Below, piece after piece: positions 42,630 to 50,904 of a DNA stretch of 64,000 nt. This DNA comes from Microbacterium sp. cf046. Its GTDB lineage: Bacteria > Actinomycetota > Actinomycetes > Actinomycetales > Microbacteriaceae. The position numbers were made by a program, and so were the translations under genes. Numbering within the stretch: position 1 is the first letter of the stretch; every line of letters starts with the position of its first letter. The stretch lies in NCBI RefSeq assembly GCF_900114345.1, contig NZ_FOZJ01000003.1, forward strand, positions 682,001 to 746,000, read 5' to 3'. Under the pieces are notes generated by a model. The model was not told where the DNA came from. It made no database searches and saw only the letters and a program-made list of their open reading frames with translations.

Positions 42630-44168
42630 ATGAAGCGCATCTTGGCGACCATCGTCGCCGCCGGAATCGCCCTGGGCGGTTCCGTCGCCACCGGCGGCGC
42701 GGCCATTGCCGGCGGCCCCAAGGACGACACGCTCGAACGATACGCCCGCGACACGTGGACTTCGCTCGACGCGATGACCGACGAGGACACCGGCCTCCCG
42801 TCGGACAACATCGAGGGCGATCTGACCGGCGCGTCCGCCTACACATCGCCCACCAACATCGGCGGCTACCTCTGGTCGACCGTCACCGCGCGTGACCTCG
42901 GCATCATCTCCGCAGACGATGCGCGCGACCGCATCGCGACGACGCTGGCGACGCTCGGGACACTCGAGCGCAACACAGCGAGCGGCATGTTCTACAACTG
43001 GTACGACCCCGCCACCGGCGCGAAGCTGACGACGTGGCCGGACTCCGGCGATCTCGTCGAGCCGTTCCTGAGCACGGTCGACAACGGCTGGCTCGCCGCG
43101 GCCCTTCGCATCGTCCGCGAGGCGGAGCCGAGCCTGGCCGACCAGGCGGACGAGCTCTACCGGTCGATGGACTTCGCGGCGTTCTTCAATCCCGAGGGTG
43201 CGCCCGGGCTTCCAGCAGGCACGAATCGCGGTGGATTCTGGGAGGTCGCGCCGGCCGGCTGCAGCGTCGCCGCGCCGATGTACAACGGGTCGGGCGCCGA
43301 GGCGTTCTACACGTGCCATCACTACGACACCACGGTGAGCGAGAGCCGCATCGCGACGTATCTCGGCATCGCGAACGGCAGCATCCCCCCGACCGCGCTC
43401 TACGGAACGCACCGGACGATGCCGCCCGGCTGCGACTGGGCGTGGCAGGAGCAGCTGCCCACCGGCACGGTGCGCACGTACCAGGGGTTCGACGTCTGGG
43501 AGGGTGTGTACACCTACCGCGGCATGAGCTTCGTGCCCAGCTGGGGCGGGAGCATGTTCGAGTCGCTGATGCCCGATCTGCTCGTCCCGGAGACGAAGTG
43601 GGGCGCTCGCTCGTGGCGGCTGAACCATCCCATCACCGTCGAGGTGCAGAAGCAGCATGGTCTCGATGACGCCGGATACGGCTACTGGGGCTTCTCGCCG
43701 GCGAGCAACCCGTTCGGCGGCTACGCGGAGTACGGCGTGGACCTGGCGGGCATGCGCTCGGACGGCTACATGTCGGATGCCGAGAAGACGGATGTCGACA
43801 TCGATCGCCCCGGCTGCACGGTCGGCGCGAACCCCGACCCGCAGTTCGGTGACGGCGTCGTGACTCCGCACGCGAGCTTCCTGGCGCTGCCGTACGACCG
43901 CGACGGGGTGCTCGCCAACCTCGCCGGGATCGAGGAAGATCTGGCTGGATACGGTCCGGGCGGGTTCTACGACTCGGTAGCGGTGGGCAGCGGCACGGTC
44001 GCAGAGCGCTACCTGTCGCTGGACCAGTCGATGATCATGGCTGCGATCGGCAACGAACTGACCGGCGATAGCCTGAAGCAGTACTTCGTCGACAAGGAGA
44101 TGGAGAAGCGGCTGCGCCCGGCGATGGCCGCGCAGGTCTTCGGCTCCGAGTGGAAAGCGCACGAGTGA
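42630..44168 (+). CDS. Secreted glucoamylase-like glycoside hydrolase (DUF3131/GH144-like)
   Basis: 512 residues with a Sec signal peptide (MKRILATIVAAGIALGGSVATGGAAIAGG). The N-terminal half resembles DUF3131 (YARDTWTSLDAM.., YTSPTNIGGYLWSTVTARDLGII). The C-terminal half resembles the bacterial glucoamylase-like domain, ending in VTPHASFLALPYDRDGVL and RYLSLDQSMIMAAIGNELTG. Related enzymes in GH144 are endo-beta-1,2-glucanases. The likely job is extracellular cleavage of a glucan. A GAGGAG Shine-Dalgarno fixes the start. It overlaps the TetR gene by 4 bases. The ABC importer and GH1 enzyme facing it would take up and finish the products. Confidence 0.75.
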   Translation: MKRILATIVAAGIALGGSVATGGAAIAGGPKDDTLERYARDTWTSLDAMTDEDTGLPSDNIEGDLTGASAYTSPTNIGGYLWSTVTARDLGIISADDARDRIATTLATLGTLERNTASGMFYNWYDPATGAKLTTWPDSGDLVEPFLSTVDNGWLAAALRIVREAEPSLADQADELYRSMDFAAFFNPEGAPGLPAGTNRGGFWEVAPAGCSVAAPMYNGSGAEAFYTCHHYDTTVSESRIATYLGIANGSIPPTALYGTHRTMPPGCDWAWQEQLPTGTVRTYQGFDVWEGVYTYRGMSFVPSWGGSMFESLMPDLLVPETKWGARSWRLNHPITVEVQKQHGLDDAGYGYWGFSPASNPFGGYAEYGVDLAGMRSDGYMSDAEKTDVDIDRPGCTVGANPDPQFGDGVVTPHASFLALPYDRDGVLANLAGIEEDLAGYGPGGFYDSVAVGSGTVAERYLSLDQSMIMAAIGNELTGDSLKQYFVDKEMEKRLRPAMAAQVFGSEWKAHE

Positions 44169-44857
44169 GCGATGGTTCAGAGCGGGTCGGGGCATCCGAT
44201 GCGGATGCCCCGACCGCGCGTGCCCGCGCACCGCGCGGCAGCTACGCCAAGGGCCAGGCGCGCCGCCAGCAGATCGTCGATGCGGCCCTCGTCGTCTTCG
44301 CCCGGAGCGGCTTCCACAGCGGGTCGCTTCGCGAGATCGCCAAGCGGGTCGGTCTGACCCCGACGGGTCTGATGCACCATTTCGCGAACAAGGAGGACCT
44401 GTTCACGGAGGTGCTCCGCCAGCGCGATGAGGCGATCCGGGAGGCAGCCGGTGATCCGCACGAGCACACCCTGATCGAGCAGGCCACGAAGGTCGTCGCG
44501 TACAACCAGGAGGACCGGGGGCTGACCTCGCTCTACGCCACGGTCTCGGCCGAGTCGACCGACTCCGAGCATCCCGCACACGAGCACTTCGCGCGGCGCT
44601 ACCGCGACACCGCCGCGGCGGCGACGCCGATCCTGGTCGCCGCGCAGGCCGACGGCGAGGTGCGCACCGACATCGACCCGCAGCTGGCCCCTCGACTCAT
44701 CAGTGCGGTGATGGACGGCATCCAGCAGCAGTGGCTCCTCGATGAGAGCGTCGACATGAACGCGCTGTTCGCCGAGTTCGTGCGGGGGTACCTGCTGCCC
44801 CTGCCCGACCAGCCCGACCAGCCCGACCAATCCGACCAGGCCGACCAGACCGACTGA
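44165..44857 (+). CDS. TetR family transcriptional regulator with DQP-repeat tail
   Basis: 230 residues. The TetR helix-turn-helix (about 35-80: RRQQIVDAALVVFARSGFHSGSLREIAKRVGLTPTGLMHHFANKEDLF) is preceded by ~28 disordered residues. The C-terminal ligand domain ends in a repetitive tail of DQP/DQS/DQA units. GTG 44165 overlaps the hydrolase stop, so it is coupled to the hydrolase. Such a regulator usually represses its own operon; the shared promoter blocks suggest it also controls the ABC/GH1 operon. The inducer would be an imported oligosaccharide or its product. Confidence 0.85.
   Translation: MSDGSERVGASDADAPTARARAPRGSYAKGQARRQQIVDAALVVFARSGFHSGSLREIAKRVGLTPTGLMHHFANKEDLFTEVLRQRDEAIREAAGDPHEHTLIEQATKVVAYNQEDRGLTSLYATVSAESTDSEHPAHEHFARRYRDTAAAATPILVAAQADGEVRTDIDPQLAPRLISAVMDGIQQQWLLDESVDMNALFAEFVRGYLLPLPDQPDQPDQSDQADQTD
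44804..44857 (+). repeat. Six tandem 9-base units ending in the stop codon
   Basis: The unit CCCGACCAG recurs six times with small changes (44804-44812, 44813-44821, 44822-44830, 44831-44839, 44840-44848, 44849-44857). The last unit reads ACCGACTGA, so the repeat itself supplies the stop codon. It encodes the DQP-type tail and could change length by slippage. Confidence 0.85.
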
Positions 44858-44885
44858 CCGGCGCAGCGGCCGACGGCGCGAGCGC

Positions 44886-44905
44886 GTCCCCGCTCAGGCG
44901 GGGAC
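44886..44905. terminator. Bidirectional terminator overlapping the GH1 stop
   Basis: GTCCCCGC-TCAG-GCGGGGAC is a perfect 8-bp stem with a 4-base loop. The loop contains most of the GH1 stop codon (44894-44896, read on the minus strand). It lies between the converging tetR and GH1 genes and can stop both transcripts. Confidence 0.8.
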
Positions 44906-46054
44906 GAGGGTGTTGGCGCGGGCGACCTCGCCCAGCCACGCCAGACTCGGCTTGGGATGCCGCTCGAACGTGTCACGGTCCCAGGCGACCAGGCCGAACG
45001 TCGGCCGATAGCTGCCCCACTCGTAGTTGTCGAGGGCGCTCCAGTGCAGGTATCCGCGCACGTCGATTCCGTCATCGATGCACGACGCGACCGCCTCGAG
45101 CGCCCCGCGCGTGTAGTCGATGCGGCGATCGTCGTCCGCGGTCGCGATGCCGTTCTCGGTCACATAGACGGGAACCCCGGCCCGCGCCCACGCGTTGCGG
45201 ATGCCTTCGCCGACCGCTGACGGGTAGTACTCCCATCCGGTGAGCGTGCGCTCGGCTGCGTCGTCGATCGGCAGCGGGCCGTCGGGCCCGATGCGCGTAC
45301 GGGTATAGGCCTGGACGCCGACCCAGTCATCGCCGGTGGCGGCATCCAGGAACACGTCCTCGCGGGATGCGCCGTACGCGGCTGCGACCGCTTCGGCGCC
45401 CGGGACCGGCTGATACGCCTGCGTCGCGACCGACCATCCGGCGCGCTTGCCCGCGCCGCGCACGATCTGCACCGCCCGCCGGTGCGCATCCACGAGTGTC
45501 TCCGTGACCGCGGGCACGCCCGGGGGGAGCCCGATCGACGGGAATCCCACCTCGGGGTCGGCGAGCACCGAGACCATGTTGGGCTCGTTGATCGTGCATA
45601 CCAGGTCGACGTCCTCCAGCGCCGGCAGGGCGGCTTCCGCATAGCGGGCGAAGCGCTCGGCTGCGGCATCCGAGTGCCATCCGCCGTCGCGCGCGAACCA
45701 CACCGGGTTCGTGAAGTGGTGCAGCGTGATCATCGGCTGCAGGCCGAGCTCCAGCGCGGTGGCGACCATCCGCCGATAGTGATCGATCGCGGCTCGGGAG
45801 ATCCACCCGTCCTCCGGCTCGATGCGCGCCCACTCGATGCTGAACCGATAGGTGTCCAGGCCGGCAGCCGCCAGCAGCGCCATGTCTTCGGGGTAGCGGT
45901 GATAGCTGTCGGCCGCGTCGCCCGACGGCGACTCGACGGACGCCCCCGGGAGATGGCCCCACTCGCGCTGCCACCAGTCGGAGTTGACGTTGCCGCCCTC
46001 GATCTGGTGGGCGGCCGTGGAGGCGCCCCAGAGGAATCCGCTCGGGAAGGTCAT
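44894..46054 (-). CDS. GH1 family beta-glucosidase
   Basis: 386 residues, somewhat shorter than the usual ~440 of the family. The (beta/alpha)8 signature is at the start (FPSGFLWGASTAAHQIEGGN). The acid/base glutamate is in CTINEPN (about residue 157) and the nucleophile glutamate in VYVTENGIA (about residue 300). It has no signal peptide, so it acts in the cytoplasm on imported oligosaccharides. ATG 46054 is chosen over TTG 46060 because of the AAGGACC Shine-Dalgarno spacing. It is the last gene of the ABC importer operon. Sophorooligosaccharides or other beta-glucosides are likely substrates. Confidence 0.92.
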   Translation of the reverse strand: MTFPSGFLWGASTAAHQIEGGNVNSDWWQREWGHLPGASVESPSGDAADSYHRYPEDMALLAAAGLDTYRFSIEWARIEPEDGWISRAAIDHYRRMVATALELGLQPMITLHHFTNPVWFARDGGWHSDAAAERFARYAEAALPALEDVDLVCTINEPNMVSVLADPEVGFPSIGLPPGVPAVTETLVDAHRRAVQIVRGAGKRAGWSVATQAYQPVPGAEAVAAAYGASREDVFLDAATGDDWVGVQAYTRTRIGPDGPLPIDDAAERTLTGWEYYPSAVGEGIRNAWARAGVPVYVTENGIATADDDRRIDYTRGALEAVASCIDDGIDVRGYLHWSALDNYEWGSYRPTFGLVAWDRDTFERHPKPSLAWLGEVARANTLVPA

Positions 46055-46079
46055 GCGCAATGGTCCTTTCGGGGGCCGA

Positions 46080-46970
46080 TCATTTGATGCCGGTGAGCGC
46101 GATGCCCTGCACGAAGTAGCGCTGTAGGACCACGAAGACGATCAGCACCGGCAGGACGACCACGACGGCACCGGCCATCATCAGGCCGTACTGCGCGGCG
46201 TTCTGCCCAACCGAGTAGAGGGCGAGCGCGACAGGCAGGGTGTACATGTCCTCGGTCGTGGCGACCACAAGGGGCCACAGGAAGTTGTTCCAGCTGCCGA
46301 GGAAGGTGAGGATCGTGAGGGTCGCCACCGCCGGCCCGCACAGCGGCATGATGACGCGCAGGAAGATGCGCCATTCGCTCGCGCCGTCGATGCGCGCCGC
46401 CTCGATGATGTCGTCGGGCAGGCTCAGCATGAACTGTCGCATCAGGAACACGCCGAGCGGGGTGATCAGGAAGGGCAGAATCAGCCCCGGATATGAATTG
46501 ACCAGGCCGAGGTTGGCGGTCAGTACGAAGAGCGGCACGAAGGTGACGACACCCGGCACCATCAGGGTGCCCAGCACGAGCGCGAACAGCAGCTTCTTGC
46601 CGCGGAACTCCAGCTTCGCCAGGGCGTACCCGACCATCGACGAGAAGACGATGTTGCCGAGCGTGACGAAGACGGCGACCACGAAGCTGTTGAAGAAGAA
46701 CTGCGCGAAATCGAGCCGGCCGAACAGCTGGACGTAGTTCTCCAGCGTCGGGTCGCGGGGGAGGAACTCGGTCGGGTATTGGCGGATCTCGGTCGTCGTC
46801 TTGAAGGATCCGAGGATCATCCAGATGAACGGGATGATCATCGCGATCACACCCACCGTCAGCACGACATACAGCCACCAGCGGGGGCGCGGCCCCCTGG
46901 CGCGGGATCTGCGCGCGCTCGGCGTCTCGTCCTCTTCGATGGAGGCGGTCATCTCGGTTGCGAGGGCCAT
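46080..46970 (-). CDS. Sugar ABC transporter permease (MalG type)
   Basis: 296 residues, six transmembrane helices. The cytoplasmic EAA loop that contacts the ATPase reads EAARIDGASEWRIFLRVIMPL. The first ~35 residues are charged and cytoplasmic. ATG 46970 has an AAGGA-type site inside the upstream gene's end. It pairs with the MalF-type permease next to it. No ATPase gene is in the cluster, so a shared MsiK-like ATPase from elsewhere probably powers uptake, as is usual for actinobacterial CUT1 importers. Confidence 0.93.
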   Translation of the reverse strand: MALATEMTASIEEDETPSARRSRARGPRPRWWLYVVLTVGVIAMIIPFIWMILGSFKTTTEIRQYPTEFLPRDPTLENYVQLFGRLDFAQFFFNSFVVAVFVTLGNIVFSSMVGYALAKLEFRGKKLLFALVLGTLMVPGVVTFVPLFVLTANLGLVNSYPGLILPFLITPLGVFLMRQFMLSLPDDIIEAARIDGASEWRIFLRVIMPLCGPAVATLTILTFLGSWNNFLWPLVVATTEDMYTLPVALALYSVGQNAAQYGLMMAGAVVVVLPVLIVFVVLQRYFVQGIALTGIK

Positions 46971-46971
46971 G

Positions 46972-47916
46972 TCAGTCCTTCCTTCCGAGCAGACGGAACT
47001 GCACGAGCGAGAGCAGCACGATCGCCAGGAAGAGCACGTAGCTGGATGCCGAGGCGAAGGCGTAGTTGCCGAATCCGAACTGGTCGTAGGTGTACATCGC
47101 GGACGACAGCGTCGCATCGAGCGGGCCGCCCTGGGTCATCACGTACGGCTCCTCGAAGAACTGCAGGTAGCCGATGCCGGTGATCACCGCGGCGAACAGG
47201 AGCGTCGGACGCAGTGCGGGGATCGTGATGTTCGTGAAGCGCTGGAACACGTTCGCGCCGTCGACCATCGCAGCCTCGTGGTGCTCCTTCGGCACGCTCT
47301 GCAGGCCGGCGAGGAAGATCACCATCAGGGTGCCGAGGTTGCGCCACACCGCCATGAAGATGAGCGACGGGAGCGCCCACGCGGGATCCTGCAGCCAGGC
47401 CGGGCCCTGGATGCCGAAGAGGGCGAGGAATCCGTTCAGCAGCCCGTCGGGCTGGAGGATGAAGCGCCAGACGATCGCGATCGCGACGATGCTGGTCACG
47501 ACCGGTGCGTAGAACCCGACCCGGAACACGGTGCGGAACCTGTCGATGCCGGTGTTCAGCGCGAGGGCGACGAGCAGCGCGATGCCCATTGTGAGCGGCA
47601 CGCCGACGAACACGAAGATGAACGTGTTGAGCAGGCTGCGCAGGAACCGCGGGTCCTGGAACAGGCTGACGTAGTTCTCGAGCCCCACGAGGTTGACGTT
47701 GAACGGCGTCTGCAGGTCTCGCGTCGTGAAGTCGGTGAAGCTCATCGCGAAGCTCGCGACGATCGGCCCCGCGAGGAACACGAGGAACAGCACCACGAAC
47801 GGCGTGGCGAACCCCCAGGCGATGAGGGTCATGCGGTTCCGGCGGCGGGAGCCGCGCACCTCCTGGCGAGGAGGGCGCGACTTCCGCTCGGGCGGGGCGT
47901 CGGTCAGGGCGACCAT
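46972..47916 (-). CDS. Sugar ABC transporter permease (MalF type)
   Basis: 314 residues, six transmembrane helices after a basic N-terminal tail. The EAA-type loop is seen as EHHEAAMVDGANVFQRFTNITIPAL. It forms the membrane channel with the MalG-type partner, whose start is one base beyond its stop. It lies between the lipoprotein and MalG genes in one operon. Confidence 0.93.
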   Translation of the reverse strand: MVALTDAPPERKSRPPRQEVRGSRRRNRMTLIAWGFATPFVVLFLVFLAGPIVASFAMSFTDFTTRDLQTPFNVNLVGLENYVSLFQDPRFLRSLLNTFIFVFVGVPLTMGIALLVALALNTGIDRFRTVFRVGFYAPVVTSIVAIAIVWRFILQPDGLLNGFLALFGIQGPAWLQDPAWALPSLIFMAVWRNLGTLMVIFLAGLQSVPKEHHEAAMVDGANVFQRFTNITIPALRPTLLFAAVITGIGYLQFFEEPYVMTQGGPLDATLSSAMYTYDQFGFGNYAFASASSYVLFLAIVLLSLVQFRLLGRKD

Positions 47917-47925
47917 GGCGGACTG

Positions 47926-49224
47926 CTACTGCCCCGTGCCGATGGACTCGGCCTGGGACTGGAGGCTGGCCAGAGCGTCTTCGACGGTGGTCTCGCCCCT
48001 GGTCACGGCCTCGAGCTGCTGGTCGATCACGGCCGACACCTGAGCCCAGGTGGGGATCGCCGGCGGAGCCTTCGAGTCGTCCAGCTGCTCGGCGAACACG
48101 CTCAGGTACGGGTCGTCGGCGAAGATCGGATCCTCGAACGCGGCCTGGACGCTCGGCAGGTCGGTGGAGATGTCGTACCACTCGATCTGCGTCTCGGGCT
48201 GGCTCAGCCAGCGCACGAACTTCCAGGCGGCATCCCGGTTGTCGGTGTCGTTGAAGACCGCGAGGTTGCCACCACCCGTGAAGCTGGTGCGCGACGCTTC
48301 GCCGGGGACCATCGCCACGGCGAACTTATCCTCGAACTCCGCGCCGCCCTGGTCGCGCAGCAGGCTCACGTGGAACGGACCGGAGTAGAACGATCCGACC
48401 TCGCCCGAGATGAACTTCTGCTCGATTTCACCGCCTTCGAGGCGCACCGGCTCGGAGAGCCCTTCCTCGAAGAAGCTCGCGTAGAACGCGAAGGCCTCCT
48501 GCCATTCGGGGGTGTCGAACGCGAACGCGGTGCCGTCCTCGGTCATGACGTCGCCGCCCTGCTGCCAGACCAGCGGCAGCACGTACTGCCAGGAGTCGAA
48601 GCCGCCGGGCGGAAGGGAGACGCCTGAGGTGGCGCCCTGGTCCTTCATCGCCTGCGCGAAAGCCTTGTACTCGTCCCAGGTCGCGGGGGGCTCGACACCG
48701 GCGGCCTCAGCCATGTCGGTGCGGTAGTAGAGCACGCGGGTGTCCACGTACCAGGGGACTCCATACGCCACGTCGTCGACGACGGCCGTGCCCCACGAGC
48801 CCTCGAAGAAGCTCGAATCGTCGACCAGGCCGTCCGGGGTGGGCTCGAACGCGCCGGTTGCGGCGAATTCACCGACCCACGTCGTGCCGAGCATCGTGAC
48901 GTCGGGCACCTCTCCGCCGGCGATCGCTGTCGCGATGCGGTCATGGGCGCCGTCCCACGGCACGGCGGTGACGTCGATCTTCGCGTCGGGGTTCTCCTCC
49001 TCGAACGCGGCGGCGAGCTCTTCGAGCACCTCGCCCTCGTTGCCCATCGCCCAGATCTCCACGGTGCCGGTCGCGGGGGAGTCGTCGATGGCCCCACCTG
49101 CGGCTGGTCCTGTGCCGCCGGCGCTGTCGCTGCGGCCGCAGCCGGCGAGGGCGATCGTTCCGAGCGCAACCGCCGCGGTCGCGGCGATCCAGCGCTTCGT
49201 GTGTCGGGAAGTCAGGGTCTTCAT
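47926..49224 (-). CDS. Sugar ABC transporter solute-binding lipoprotein
   Basis: 432 residues. A lipoprotein signal peptide ends in the lipobox LAGC (about residue 29), so the mature protein is anchored outside the membrane. The mature part is a family 1 extracellular solute-binding protein (VEIWAMGNEGEVLEELAAAFEEENPDAKIDVTAVPW..). It captures oligosaccharides for the two permeases. It is the first gene of a four-gene operon ending with GH1. GGAGGC upstream serves as the Shine-Dalgarno. Its promoter shares two sequence blocks with that of the glucoamylase-like gene. Confidence 0.93.
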   Translation of the reverse strand: MKTLTSRHTKRWIAATAAVALGTIALAGCGRSDSAGGTGPAAGGAIDDSPATGTVEIWAMGNEGEVLEELAAAFEEENPDAKIDVTAVPWDGAHDRIATAIAGGEVPDVTMLGTTWVGEFAATGAFEPTPDGLVDDSSFFEGSWGTAVVDDVAYGVPWYVDTRVLYYRTDMAEAAGVEPPATWDEYKAFAQAMKDQGATSGVSLPPGGFDSWQYVLPLVWQQGGDVMTEDGTAFAFDTPEWQEAFAFYASFFEEGLSEPVRLEGGEIEQKFISGEVGSFYSGPFHVSLLRDQGGAEFEDKFAVAMVPGEASRTSFTGGGNLAVFNDTDNRDAAWKFVRWLSQPETQIEWYDISTDLPSVQAAFEDPIFADDPYLSVFAEQLDDSKAPPAIPTWAQVSAVIDQQLEAVTRGETTVEDALASLQSQAESIGTGQ

Positions 49225-49300
49225 CGGTCTGGTGCCTCCGTGTGGGCGCCGCGCCAGCGCGGCGACTCTGCCTGGGACCGCACGGTCGTCGCGCGGTGAT

Positions 49301-49346
49301 GTGTCCCACGGTAGACACAAAAACCTGACACGTGAAAGGTATTGAC
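49301..49346 (-). promoter_or_regulatory. Operator/promoter of the ABC-GH1 operon
   Basis: On the minus strand GTCAATAC (49346-49339) is followed, 20 bases from start to start, by AGGTTTTT (49326-49319), then by an inverted repeat TGTGTC-N8-GACACA. The first two blocks and their spacing match those at 42554-42580. A possible core promoter is TTTCAC (49337-49332), an 18-base spacer and TACCGT (49313-49308). Confidence 0.6.
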
Positions 49347-49379
49347 GCGTCGCGGCCGATACGCTACGAAACGGCCGGC

Positions 49380-50759
49380 TCAGCGCCCGGAGATCAGGTC
49401 CGCAACATGTGCGAATGCCGACGTGCGCGCCGAGCGGCCGGATGCCTCTGCCCGGTCGGCCGCGTGGTAGGCCGCGTAGATCCCCTGCACCGCGAGCCAT
49501 CGGAGCGGCTCGATCTCCCATCGCTTGGCGCGATGGCCGACCCACGGGAGCCGTGCAATGTCAGAGTCGCGACCGAGGACGAGATCCGCCAGTGTGCGTC
49601 CGGCCAGGTTGGTCGCCGTCACCCCGGTGCCGACATAGCCGCCTGCCCAGCCCAGACCGGTCGCGGCATCCAGCCCCACCGTCGCCGCCCAGTCCCGCGG
49701 CACACCCAGCACGCCCGCCCACGCGTGCGCGATCGGAACCTCCGACGCGGCCGGGAAGAAGGAGCGCAGCAGAGCGGTGAGCGCGGCCATCGTGCGCTCC
49801 TGGGTGCGCCCGTCGGTGTCGACCCGCGACCCGTAGCGGTAGGGCACGCCGCGACCGCCGAACGCGATCCGGTCATCCGCGGTCCGCTGGGCGTACATGT
49901 ACACGTGCGCGAAGTCGCCGAGCACCTCGCGCCCGTTCCAGCCGATCTGCTCCCACACCGCTTCAGGCAGCGGCTCCGTGGCGATCATCGACGAGTTCAT
50001 CGGCAGCACCGCGCGGTGCTGACCCTTCAGGTCGGGCGTGAACCCCTCGGTCGCGCGAAGCACGTGAGTCGCTCGAACCGTTCCGCGCCCGGTCACCGCG
50101 CGTCCGGGGGCGATCTCGGTGACGTGCGTGTCCTCGTAGATCGGGACACCGAGCGCCTCCACCACCGCGGCGAGCCCCGAAGCGAGCTTGGCCGCGTGGA
50201 TGCGCGCGGCATGCGGGTGCCACAATCCGCCCAGTGTGCCGCGCACGGCGATCCGCGACGCGGTGACAGCGGCATCCCACTCCTCGACATCGGTGTGCGG
50301 CCACCCGTGCTCGTCCGCCGCCGCGGCGTGCAGACGCGCGAGCTGGGCGGGAGTGCGGGCGATGTTGAGCTCGCCGCCCTTGACGATGTCGGCCTCGATC
50401 CCCTCCCGCGCTGCAACCGATACGACCTCGTCCACAGACTCATTGAGGGCGCGCTGCTGTGCGATGGCGGCATCCCGCCCGTGCGACTTCGCATACTGCT
50501 CGCGCCCGCCGGTGACCGAGTTCGTGAGCCACCCGCCGTTGCGGCCCGATGCGCCGAACCCGGCGAAGCGCTGTTCGAGCACGACGATCCGCAGGTCGGG
50601 CTGCTCCCGCTTCAGGTAGTACGCGGTCCACAGTCCGGTGTACCCGGCCCCGACGATGCACACGTCGGCATCGAGCGAGCCGGGCAGTGCGGGGCGCGGG
50701 GTCGGGGTGCCGCCCAGCTGCGCCCACCAGAACGAGACCTCGCCGTTTCGCACGCTCAC
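49380..50759 (-). CDS. FAD-dependent amine oxidoreductase (DAO/PuuB-like)
   Basis: 459 residues. FAD-binding GxGxxG appears as DVCIVGAGYTGLWTAYYL (about residue 33). EQRFAGFGASGRNGGWLTNSV is a hallmark of the gamma-glutamylputrescine-oxidase-like group, and GGYVGTGVTATNLAGRTLADLVLG closes the FAD site. Such enzymes oxidise primary or secondary amines to aldehydes with release of peroxide. It lies beside a PucR regulator and a putrescine/GABA pathway, so a polyamine or amino-acid amine is the likely substrate. No glutamylputrescine synthetase gene is in the window. Confidence 0.83.
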   Translation of the reverse strand: MSVRNGEVSFWWAQLGGTPTPRPALPGSLDADVCIVGAGYTGLWTAYYLKREQPDLRIVVLEQRFAGFGASGRNGGWLTNSVTGGREQYAKSHGRDAAIAQQRALNESVDEVVSVAAREGIEADIVKGGELNIARTPAQLARLHAAAADEHGWPHTDVEEWDAAVTASRIAVRGTLGGLWHPHAARIHAAKLASGLAAVVEALGVPIYEDTHVTEIAPGRAVTGRGTVRATHVLRATEGFTPDLKGQHRAVLPMNSSMIATEPLPEAVWEQIGWNGREVLGDFAHVYMYAQRTADDRIAFGGRGVPYRYGSRVDTDGRTQERTMAALTALLRSFFPAASEVPIAHAWAGVLGVPRDWAATVGLDAATGLGWAGGYVGTGVTATNLAGRTLADLVLGRDSDIARLPWVGHRAKRWEIEPLRWLAVQGIYAAYHAADRAEASGRSARTSAFAHVADLISGR

Positions 50760-50827
50760 CCAGCCAGGCTACGCACGAGCACAGATGCCGGCACCGGCCT
50801 GCGGCCCGCGATCCGTCCGAACCTGCG

Positions 50828-50888
50828 GTTCATCCGTCACTTGTGTACGGCGCACGCAGGATTTCGTGTACCGAGGTGACGGATGAAC
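50828..50888. promoter_or_regulatory. 13-bp inverted repeat with internal TGTAC pair
   Basis: GTTCATCCGTCAC (50828-50840) and its exact complement (50876-50888) flank 35 bases. Those bases contain TGTAC twice (50844 and 50867, 23 apart). It lies upstream of the FAD oxidoreductase and downstream of pucR, so it may be an operator, a terminator or both. A similar TGTAC pair stands before gabT. Confidence 0.5.
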
Positions 50889-50904
50889 GCCGGCGCTTGG
50901 CCGT

